Assembly (NCBI RefSeq): GCF_900141755.1
Contig: NZ_LT670844.1
Coordinates: 7,722,501 to 7,786,500 of the forward strand
DNA: 64,000 nt
Source of the DNA: Bradyrhizobium lablabi
Lineage (GTDB): Bacteria; Pseudomonadota; Alphaproteobacteria; Rhizobiales; Xanthobacteraceae
Direction of reading: 5' to 3'
Shown one piece after another: positions 58,225-64,000 of the stretch (position 1 is its first letter; every line of letters begins with the position of its first letter). The translations under genes were made by a program, and so were the position numbers. The notes under the pieces were generated by a model that had not been told where the DNA came from, searched no databases, and was given only the letters and a program-made list of their open reading frames with translations.

Positions 58225-59676
58225 TCAGTGCCGGAACATGCCGCCCATCATGCCGCCCATCACGCCGCCGATGAAGCCGCCGGGATTGCCACCGCCACCG
58301 CCACCGCCGCCGCCGCCGCCACCACTGCGACGGCCGCCGCCACCGCCGCCTCCGCTGCTGTGGCGGCGGGTCGCGCGATCGTCCGAGGAATCATCGCTCG
58401 AACTAGTTGATGTCGTTGCGACGATTTCGCTGAGCAGCGCCTTGTGCTGGAACTTGTTGAGGAAGCCGCTGGTGGGATAACCGCGGGCGGCTTGCCAGCG
58501 CCTGATCACGGAGCGGGTATCGTCATCGAACTTGCCCGTCACCTTGGTGTCGAAGCCGAGTCCGTTCAGCCGGCGCTGCACGTCGCGGCGCTGGCCCTTG
58601 TCGAGGCTGATCTGGTCTTCCGTGACCTGGTTGGCCTCCGCGGTGAAGGTCGCGGGATCGATGCCGGTGGTCAGGTTGCGCGTGGTGGTCGACGGGCCGT
58701 TCTCCAGCGAGGCGATCCGGGCCAGCGCCAGCGATTTGAACTGGCCGTTGGGATAGGCGGAAAGATAAGCGTTGAGTTCTTCCGGCTTGTTGGATTCCTT
58801 GACCGAGCGCCAAAACTCGAGTTCGACGTCGGTACCACCAGACGTTGAGGCGAGGGCCGGCGTCGAAGGCGTCGGCGCGGCAGCGGCCGCGCCGGGCGCA
58901 GGGGCCGCAACCGGGTTCAGATACACCGCGCCGATCAGGTTGGTGTGGCCCCAGGGCAATTGACCCTTGTTGGTCTCTTCATTGACCTGGGCGCGGACCT
59001 CGGTCATCGCCTGCTGGATCTCGACGCCGGGCTGGGTGACGTGGGCGATCAGCGCGCGGGTGAACGGGCTGTTGGTGCCTTCCTGGCCATCGAGCGCGGT
59101 TTGCCCCGGACCGGTCGCGAATGCGATCAGCGTGCCTTCGCCGGATTGCATTTCGGCAAGCCCCGACTGCACCGATACGCTGCGGGTGGTGGCGTTCGAT
59201 TTGATCTTGGCGGCAAACGGATTGTCGCGGCAGGCATCGAGGAACACCAGCTTGACCTTGGCGTCGCTCATGGTCTGGTCGAGCGTGAGGTCGATATTGA
59301 TCGCCGCGCCGAGCTTGACGTCCATTTCCGATTTGATGTCGGCATCGATCGGCAGCAGATAATTGATGCCGTTAACGGCGATGCCGTGCCCGGCATAGAA
59401 AAATACCGCGACGTCGGCGCCTTGAGTCTTCTTGCCGAAGTCGAGCAGCTTTTCCGTCATCTTGTCGCGGGTAAGATTGGTGCCTTCGACGACCTCGAAG
59501 CCGACATTGCGAAGGGCGGCTGCCATCGCCTTGGCATCGATCGGCGGGTTCGGAAGTGGCGCGACATTCTTGTAGGCGCCGTTGCCGACCACAAAGGCGA
59601 CGCGTCGGTCGGCCTTGGCGGCTTGCGCCGTGAACAACATGCAGATCAGGGAAAGTATGACGGTGAGATAGCGCAT
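58225..59676 (-). CDS. Caspase-like (C14) secreted peptidase with glycine-rich tail, 483 aa
   Basis: A signal peptide (MRYLTVILSLICMLFTAQAA) is followed by a caspase-fold domain with the dyad H97 (FYAGHGIAVNG) and C149 (VFLDACRDNPF), as in bacterial metacaspase-like proteins. Middle regions include an Ala/Pro linker and a peptidoglycan-binding-like helix set (DVQRRLNGLGFDTKVTGKFD, TRSVIRRWQAARGYPTSGFL) at about 405-455. The end is a Gly-run with GGFIGGVMGGMMGGM. The start at 59676 gives the signal peptide. Substrate unknown. Confidence 0.86.
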   Translation of the reverse strand: MRYLTVILSLICMLFTAQAAKADRRVAFVVGNGAYKNVAPLPNPPIDAKAMAAALRNVGFEVVEGTNLTRDKMTEKLLDFGKKTQGADVAVFFYAGHGIAVNGINYLLPIDADIKSEMDVKLGAAINIDLTLDQTMSDAKVKLVFLDACRDNPFAAKIKSNATTRSVSVQSGLAEMQSGEGTLIAFATGPGQTALDGQEGTNSPFTRALIAHVTQPGVEIQQAMTEVRAQVNEETNKGQLPWGHTNLIGAVYLNPVAAPAPGAAAAAPTPSTPALASTSGGTDVELEFWRSVKESNKPEELNAYLSAYPNGQFKSLALARIASLENGPSTTTRNLTTGIDPATFTAEANQVTEDQISLDKGQRRDVQRRLNGLGFDTKVTGKFDDDTRSVIRRWQAARGYPTSGFLNKFQHKALLSEIVATTSTSSSDDSSDDRATRRHSSGGGGGGGRRSGGGGGGGGGGGGNPGGFIGGVMGGMMGGMFRH

Positions 59677-59892
59677 CTGAAATCCCCAGGTCGAAACGAA
59701 ACGTAGAATCGAATATTTTAGGGCGCTAACGCGTTTGCAGCAGACTACACGAAAAAACCACACTTCGCGCCACAAAAAATCAGGCATGCCCAAATCTTGA
59801 TGACGATCATCCGTGGAACTCACGGTATTTAATCGCTGCGTTGGCCTGCGTGATTTAGATCACATCGTTTTGGCGGCGGATAATGGGATCGC

Positions 59893-60771
59893 TCAGGCTG
59901 AAACGCGCGCGGGCGCGGGATCGGCGGCTTTCAAATTCAGCAGATTACCGGTGAGGATCAAGGCCGCGCCGAGCAAGGTGAAGAGGTCGAGGCGCTCCGA
60001 ATAAATCAGCCAGCCCGCGGTCGCCGTCAGCGGAACGCGCAAAAAGTCCATCGGCAGCACCACGGTGGCATCGGCATACAGCATCGCGCGCGCCATGCAG
60101 TAATGCGAAAACGTCCCGCAGAAAGCGATCACCACGATGAAGCCCCAGGCATAGGCGCTCGGCCATTGCCAGACATACAGCGCGGGCAAAAATCCGGCCG
60201 CGGCCTGGATCAGCAGCATCCAGAAGATAATCGAAAGCGTGCTTTCGGTACGGGTCAAGGACTTCATCATGGCGATCGAGATGCCGAAGGCGACAGCGGC
60301 GGCGAGCGCTATCAACTGTCCGGGATTGATCTCAGAGGTCCCGGGGCGGACGATGATGATGACCCCGACCAGGCCGAGCACGATCGCCGTGGTTTTCCAG
60401 ACCGTCATACGCTCGCCGAGAAAGGTTGCGGCAAGGATCGCGGTCCAGATCGGCATGGTGAATTCGATCGACACCACCTGGCCGAGCGGAATCAGCGTCA
60501 GCGCGAAGAACCAGCCGATCTGCCCGGCATAGTGAACGAGATTGCGCCCGATATGCTGCAGCGGCCGCGATGTCCACATGGCCGCAAGCCCGCCATTGAC
60601 GTGGATCAACGGCGACAGCATCAGAAGGCCGAGGATCGAGCGGGCCTCCATGACCTCGAATACGTTGAGTTCACGCGTCGTCTCGCGCCCGGCGACCGCG
60701 ATCATCAGCATCAGCGCCAGCCAGCCCGCCATCCACAGCGCCGCCATCGGTTTGGAAGGTGTTCGGTCCAT
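59893..60771 (-). CDS. EamA/DMT-family transporter, 292 aa
   Basis: About ten hydrophobic segments in two EamA repeats. Recognisable pieces are WFFALTLIPLGQVVSIEFTMPIWTA (in part), LGERMTVWKTTAIVLGLVGV, TFSHYCMARAMLYADATVV and ATAGWLIYSERLDLFTLLGA. Drug/metabolite exporters of this kind are inner-membrane proteins; substrate unknown. The start at 60771 (MDRTPSKPMAA) precedes the first helix; a frame to 60900 is less likely. Confidence 0.85.
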   Translation of the reverse strand: MDRTPSKPMAALWMAGWLALMLMIAVAGRETTRELNVFEVMEARSILGLLMLSPLIHVNGGLAAMWTSRPLQHIGRNLVHYAGQIGWFFALTLIPLGQVVSIEFTMPIWTAILAATFLGERMTVWKTTAIVLGLVGVIIIVRPGTSEINPGQLIALAAAVAFGISIAMMKSLTRTESTLSIIFWMLLIQAAAGFLPALYVWQWPSAYAWGFIVVIAFCGTFSHYCMARAMLYADATVVLPMDFLRVPLTATAGWLIYSERLDLFTLLGAALILTGNLLNLKAADPAPARVSA

Positions 60772-60920
60772 CAGCGGGAAGTGTTTTGGGCGCGGCAGGC
60801 GCGGGAGGTTTTCTGGGGGAAACGGCAGGCCGGTATCGGCGACCTCGCCCTGATTTGCAACGCGCAAATATGCTGACGCAGTGATGCGCGCGGCCTGCAA
60901 ACGGTGCTATGGGATTTGCC

Positions 60921-61002
60921 CGTCATTCCGGGGCGCGTCGAAGACGCGAACCCGGAATCTCGAGATTCCGGGTCTGGTCCTTCGGACCATCCCGGAATGA
61001 CG
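60921..61002. repeat. CGTCATTCCGGGGCGCG palindromic repeat
   Basis: CGTCATTCCGGGGCGCGTCG on the left, ATCCCGGAATGACG on the right, with inner AACCCGGAATCTCGAGATTCCGGGT. It sits between divergent genes and ends about 26 nt before the RidA start, so the RidA promoter may overlap it. Confidence 0.8.
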
Positions 61003-61028
61003 ATCCCAAAATTCTGGAGGACCTGCTT

Positions 61029-61427
61029 ATGCGTATCCTGCAACCCGCCGAGTGGACAAAACCGCGCGGCTTTTCGCACGGCGTCGAGGTCGAGGGTCCC
61101 GGCCGCTGGATCGTGCTGGCCGGCCAGACCGGCGGTGACGAGAAGGGCGAATATCAGTCCGATATGGCCGCGCAGGTCGGCACCGCGTTGCGGCGGATCA
61201 TCAAGCTGCTTGGCGAAGCCGGCGCCGGTCCCGAGCACATTGTTCGCCTGACCTGGTATCTGACGAGCCGCAGCGAATATGAGGCCGCGGGCGCCGGCAT
61301 CGGTGCGGCCTGGCGCGAGACGCTGGGGCGAAACTTTCCGCCCTCGACCTTGCTCTACATCTCCGGCCTGGTCGATGAGCGCGCCAAGGTCGAGATCGAA
61401 GTCACCGCGTTTGTGCCGGCCGCATAG
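61029..61427 (+). CDS. RidA-family protein, 132 aa
   Basis: RidA proteins hydrolyse reactive enamine/imine intermediates. The sequence GRWIVLAGQTGGDEKGEYQ and VRLTWYLTSRSEYEAAGAGI, with STLLYISGLVDERAKVEIEV, fits the trimeric YjgF/YER057c family. The key Arg is in VRLTW/STLL context but the exact active arginine could not be confirmed. A CTGGAGGACC motif precedes the ATG. An unknown 67-aa gene follows 11 nt downstream. Confidence 0.88.
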   Translation: MRILQPAEWTKPRGFSHGVEVEGPGRWIVLAGQTGGDEKGEYQSDMAAQVGTALRRIIKLLGEAGAGPEHIVRLTWYLTSRSEYEAAGAGIGAAWRETLGRNFPPSTLLYISGLVDERAKVEIEVTAFVPAA

Positions 61428-61438
61428 GAATTCGCGAC

Positions 61439-61642
61439 ATGACCACCAAGCGATCGACATCGGCGGATTTCGTCACGGCCTTTGCCACCGGCTGGCCCGA
61501 GCAACAGCCCGATATCATGGTGCTGTCGCTGACCACGCAAAAAGGCGTTCATGATTTTGCGCTCAACAAGGAGCAGGCGCTGTTGATCGCCAAGACCATG
61601 AAGGAAACGGCCGCCCGGCTGGCGAAGCCCAAAACGAGCTAG
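61439..61642 (+). CDS. Small hypothetical protein, 67 aa
   Basis: Short soluble protein (MTTKRSTSADFVTAFATGW, DIMVLSLTTQKGVHDFALNK, AKTMKETAARLAK). Close spacing to the RidA gene suggests an operon. No motif known; similar downstream proteins occur in related genomes by memory. Confidence 0.6.
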   Translation: MTTKRSTSADFVTAFATGWPEQQPDIMVLSLTTQKGVHDFALNKEQALLIAKTMKETAARLAKPKTS

Positions 61643-61678
61643 GGCCGGCCGGCCAGCCGGTACTGTCAACCCAGCTAA

Positions 61679-61725
61679 AGCATGATCCGGAAAAGTGGGT
61701 ACCGGTTTTCCGAAAAGATCATGCT
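61679..61725. repeat. GCATGATC-type palindromic repeat, copy 3
   Basis: AGCATGATCCGGAAAAGTGG ... CGAAAAGATCATGCT. It is followed at 61738-61778 by a second hairpin, TAGAGCGGGATGAC against GTCATCACGCTCTA (one mismatch), as in the other two copies. Confidence 0.78.
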
Positions 61726-61737
61726 CAGACAAACAGA

Positions 61738-61778
61738 TAGAGCGGGATGACGATTCGGAGAAAAGTCATCACGCTCTA
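61738..61778 (-). terminator. Hairpin at the 3' end of the 160-aa secreted protein gene
   Basis: TAGAGCGGGATGAC (61738-61751) and GTCATCACGCTCTA (61765-61778) form a stem with one mismatch. It overlaps the stop codon at 61776-61778 of the minus-strand gene and is the second half of composite repeat copy 3. Confidence 0.6.
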
Positions 61779-62258
61779 CGAGCGCGACAACGTGATATTG
61801 GCGCCTCTGAACTGGCTCTCGGCTCTGATGATGACCGACTGCCGGTTGCCGTGCGTCGTCAATGAAATGTTCGAGTTAAATCCGGGTGCGCTGGCGATCA
61901 CCTGGAAATTGCCGTTGGCACCGCGTCCTTCGAGGTTACCGTTAACGCCGCGGCTGCTTTCGCTCCACGTTCCCGAAAGGGCGCCGCGGTCGGCAACCAC
62001 ATTGGCTCTGAGGTCGAATTTGTAGCTGTCGCTGGCGCAGGTCAGGGTCAGATTGAGGCCGGACCCACCGGCGCCGACGGCATAGCCGGCGCGGCAGCGG
62101 ATTCGCTCGCTCGAGCCGTCGTCGAGCGTCACGCTTCCACCGCCCGACCAGTTGCCGGCCATGCCGGCGAACGGGCCCGCCTGCGCATAGCTGGCGGTGC
62201 TGGATACGCTGGCCGCGACCAGCGCGACCATTGCAAATATCAATCGCCTGATGACCAC
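61776..62258 (-). CDS. Secreted hypothetical protein, 160 aa
   Basis: A signal peptide (MVALVAASVSSTASYAQA) precedes a mature beta-rich domain with GNWSGGGSVTLDDGSSERIR, LTLTCASDSYKFDLRANVV and FNSNISLTTHGNRQSVII. The repeating strand pattern suggests an eight-stranded lipocalin-like or beta-barrel fold. Its neighbour (62290-62649) has a similar WxVTV...G.I start and the pair look related in style. Start uncertain: GTG 62258 or ATG 62231. Confidence 0.65.
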   Translation of the reverse strand: MVIRRLIFAMVALVAASVSSTASYAQAGPFAGMAGNWSGGGSVTLDDGSSERIRCRAGYAVGAGGSGLNLTLTCASDSYKFDLRANVVADRGALSGTWSESSRGVNGNLEGRGANGNFQVIASAPGFNSNISLTTHGNRQSVIIRAESQFRGANITLSRS

Positions 62259-62289
62259 GAGGGCAGGCGCCGCTCGGCTTGCTTTATTG

Positions 62290-62649
62290 TTATTGGCGGG
62301 ACGCTTCCCACCGGCCGCTGCACGGGATGCCCGCAGATGCCCCATTCCATTTCCCCGATCCGGTGTTGCCGCTGAGTTGACCATTGGCATATGCACCACG
62401 AATTGTAACACGGACAAGACCTTCGTGCCCGATGCTGCCGGTCACATCCGCGCCAGGTGCGGAGATTTTACCATCCGTGACCGTGAGCGTCGAACTCGTC
62501 GAGGGTTCGCAATTGCCGCTCTTGGTCACGACGGTGACATGCCAGAGCCCGTCGTAAGGGGTCTGGGCGATGGCGGGAACGGCGGTGAGGGCGGCGGCGG
62601 AAGCGAATGCGGAAGCAAGAAATACCTTACCAATGCGGTTTTGACGCAT
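62290..62649 (-). CDS. Secreted hypothetical protein, 119 aa
   Basis: A signal peptide (MRQNRIGKVFLASAFASAAA, then VPAIAQ) precedes a small domain, PYDGLWHVTVVTKSGNCEPS, TVTDGKISAPGADVTGSIGH, and PCSGRWEASRQ. Two cysteines (CEPS, PCSG) could form a disulfide. It lies directly upstream of 61776-62258 on the same strand and may be co-transcribed. Function unknown; I recall similar small periplasmic proteins in rhizobia. Confidence 0.75.
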   Translation of the reverse strand: MRQNRIGKVFLASAFASAAALTAVPAIAQTPYDGLWHVTVVTKSGNCEPSTSSTLTVTDGKISAPGADVTGSIGHEGLVRVTIRGAYANGQLSGNTGSGKWNGASAGIPCSGRWEASRQ

Positions 62650-62872
62650 GAATCAAATCCCTGTTTTTTTGTGTGATGGCGCGGCTTATTCGGTCACATT
62701 GTGTTCAAAGTTTGCTGCGCTGCGCCAACTCCGATTGTTCCCATCGAATCAAATATTTGATCTGTGAATTAGTTCCCGGCCCGGAACAGAAAGCCAGGGG
62801 TTTGCGCGCACAAAAATGCGGCACGAGCAACTTAGGGTATGATGCTACCCTGGGAGGCTTCGGAAGAAAACT

Positions 62873-63463
62873 CTACTTCGGAAGGCTCGGCGCCAGCGTG
62901 GCGAATTGCTCATCCTGGGGTTTTGCCAGCAGGCTATGGTGGGCCTTGGCATAGTCGATGACTTCGCCCAGGAGTTTTTGGCCGAGCGGCGCCAGCGCGC
63001 GCTCCCACAGCTCGCGCGCGGTTTCGCCCTTTTTCACAAAACACCATTCCTGGGCGGCGATCGCGCCGGCGTCCATGCGGTCGGCGAGATGGTAGACGGT
63101 GCCGCCGGCGATCGGATCGCCCTCCTTGATGGTCCATTCCACCGCCGCGATGCCGCGGTGCCGCGGCAGCAGCGAGGGGTGATAGCCGATTCCGCCCAAT
63201 TTCGCCGCCGCCAGCGCTTCCTGGCTGATGCGGGCGTGGCTATGCGCGGTGACGATCAGGTCGGTGCCCTCGGCGATTTCGGAAGCCGTCACGAGCTTGG
63301 GGCTTTCCTGCACCTTGACCTCGACACCGGCGGCGATTGCCGCGGCGGCGAGCCGGTCGTCGGCATCGGCGACGACCACCCTGGCGATCTCGACATCGTG
63401 TTGGCGCAGCATATTGAAGGTCGTCACGCCAAAATGGCGCGAGCCGACGAGCGTAATCCGCAT
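62873..63463 (-). CDS. Formyltransferase-family protein, 196 aa
   Basis: The N-terminal half of methionyl-tRNA/sugar formyltransferases: MRITLVGSRHFGVTTF, LGGIGYHPSLLPRHRG (N-less but HPSLLP present) and GGTVYHLADRMDAGAIAAQE. The usual catalytic Asn-His-Asp set is partly readable (H in YHPS, D in RMDAG). It lacks the C-terminal domain of Fmt, so it may act on a small amine or nucleotide sugar rather than tRNA. Start at 63463; no clear operon partner. Confidence 0.82.
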   Translation of the reverse strand: MRITLVGSRHFGVTTFNMLRQHDVEIARVVVADADDRLAAAAIAAGVEVKVQESPKLVTASEIAEGTDLIVTAHSHARISQEALAAAKLGGIGYHPSLLPRHRGIAAVEWTIKEGDPIAGGTVYHLADRMDAGAIAAQEWCFVKKGETARELWERALAPLGQKLLGEVIDYAKAHHSLLAKPQDEQFATLAPSLPK

Positions 63464-63545
63464 GGTGATTTTTCCATCAGGCGAGGTGTCTGTTCCCCGT
63501 CGATAACACGTCGCCCGCCGCGGGGGCCACGGGTTATCAACGACA

Positions 63546-63569
63546 AAAGACCGCCCGGAGGCGGCCTTT
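63546..63569 (-). terminator. Hairpin between formyltransferase gene and the remnant
   Basis: AAAGACCGCC (63546-63555) and GGCGGCCTTT (63560-63569) form a stem with one mismatch; on the minus strand TTTTG follows. It would end transcripts coming from the partial gene at 63770. Confidence 0.6.
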
Positions 63570-63597
63570 CCCCAATCCCTCGTCCGTTTTCCGGCTC

Positions 63598-63730
63598 TAG
63601 GGACAGGCGTCCCAAAAACCCTGGGTCTTGGTCATGTCGGTGTAATACCAGCAGTAACCGGCGACGGGCGGCGTGCCATAGCGAATTTCTGGCAAAGGCC
63701 CCACCCGCAAGCTACGCCATACACATGCGG
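63598..63730 (-). pseudogene. Remnant of a small secreted protein gene
   Basis: Hand translation on the minus strand, ending at TAG 63598-63600, gives LRVGPLPEIRYGTPPVAGYC then WYYTDMTKTQGFWDACP. This looks like the C-terminus of a cysteine-containing secreted protein, but upstream there is no signal peptide and no start, and the frame runs into the end of the next gene. Probably truncated or degraded. The left limit is approximate. Confidence 0.5.
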
Positions 63731-63769
63731 GATCGGGGATTGGCGGTGTCCGGTCGGCGCGAAAGCGCC

Positions 63770-64000
63770 TCAGCCGAGCCGGCGGCGGACTTCGTCGCGC
63801 ATCTTTTCGCGGAATTCCTCGCGACGCGCCGGTCTCTCACGCTCGGGGATATTGTGGCGGTCGAAGACGTTGAAATTGTCCAGGATCGGGTGACGGTCGC
63901 TGGCCATCGCCAGGATGCGAAGCAATTCGCCGGCCGGCCCGCTCGGGCCGGAGATTTCCCAGCGCCGGATGGTGTCGGCGCCGCCGCCCTCGAGCCCGCA
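63770..64000 (-). CDS. Partial protein, C-terminal 76 aa (helix-turn-helix-like)
   Basis: The window ends inside this gene, which is read from its C-terminus: TIRRWEISGPSGPAGELLRI, then LAMASDRHPILDNFNVFDRH, then RARREEFREKMRDEVRRRLG-like tail, ending TGA at 63770. TIRRWE resembles the recognition part of a helix-turn-helix, and HPILDNFNVFDRHNIPERE a conserved tail I recall from Bradyrhizobium regulators. N-terminus missing, so the class is uncertain. Confidence 0.6.
   Translation of the reverse strand, partial: CGLEGGGADTIRRWEISGPSGPAGELLRILAMASDRHPILDNFNVFDRHNIPERERPARREEFREKMRDEVRRRLG

Overview
The window looks like a chromosomal segment of a Bradyrhizobium-type alphaproteobacterium (Bradyrhizobium / Rhodopseudomonas / Afipia group). 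The grounds are high GC, gene orders serS...surE-pcm-nlpD, yajC-secD-secF and gyrA...coaD-ppi-ppi-queA...tgt, small DUF1127 proteins, Omp25-like barrels, alphaproteobacterial LexA boxes (GAAC-N7-GAAC) before uvrA and ssb, and many short palindromic repeats typical of that group. I name the group from memory of these features; no database was searched.

Layout. 1-11.7 kb: the end of serS, small conserved genes, a Crp/Fnr regulator, surE-pcm-nlpD-like, an ATPase, then yajC-secDF with an Mth938-like gene and a squalene/phytoene-synthase homologue. 11.8-14.7 kb: on the minus strand, trmFO, an unusual kinase/acyl-CoA-synthetase-tail fusion and a DUF1127 gene. 15-25.6 kb: envelope and stress genes (lytic transglycosylase, DUF2189, DUF3597, TPR, two COG2388-like acetyltransferases, SPW membrane protein, pentapeptide protein, acyl-CoA ligase, DUF296). 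25.6-30.3 kb: a repeat-rich accessory stretch with a frameshifted higB-higA toxin-antitoxin pair, a long dispersed repeat, an orphan ATPase and unknown genes. 30.4-39.9 kb: uvrA (with palindromic repeats inside its reading frame), two outer-membrane barrels, ssb and gyrA.

40.3-45.4 kb: a compact island between gyrA and coaD. A two-gene operon (MazG-like nucleotide pyrophosphohydrolase, uracil-DNA-glycosylase-like protein) faces a five-gene operon (acyl-carrier-protein-like protein, XRE regulator, ImmA/IrrE metallopeptidase, papain-like C1 peptidase, thymidylate-synthase-like protein). The five-gene operon has a recognisable promoter with a palindromic operator between -35 and -10. This is the best candidate for an undescribed system, possibly nucleotide- or DNA-base-centred phage defence or stress response.

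45.7-64 kb: coaD, two cyclophilins, queA, an inserted block of small secreted and membrane genes plus asd, then tgt (all four usual zinc ligands replaced), transglutaminase, cysK, orphan BrnA, caspase-like peptidase, EamA transporter, RidA, small secreted proteins and a formyltransferase. asd is preceded by a threonine-rich 23-codon leader, a terminator and a promoter that would place the start site 3-4 nt before the leader ATG. This is a good candidate for threonine attenuation.
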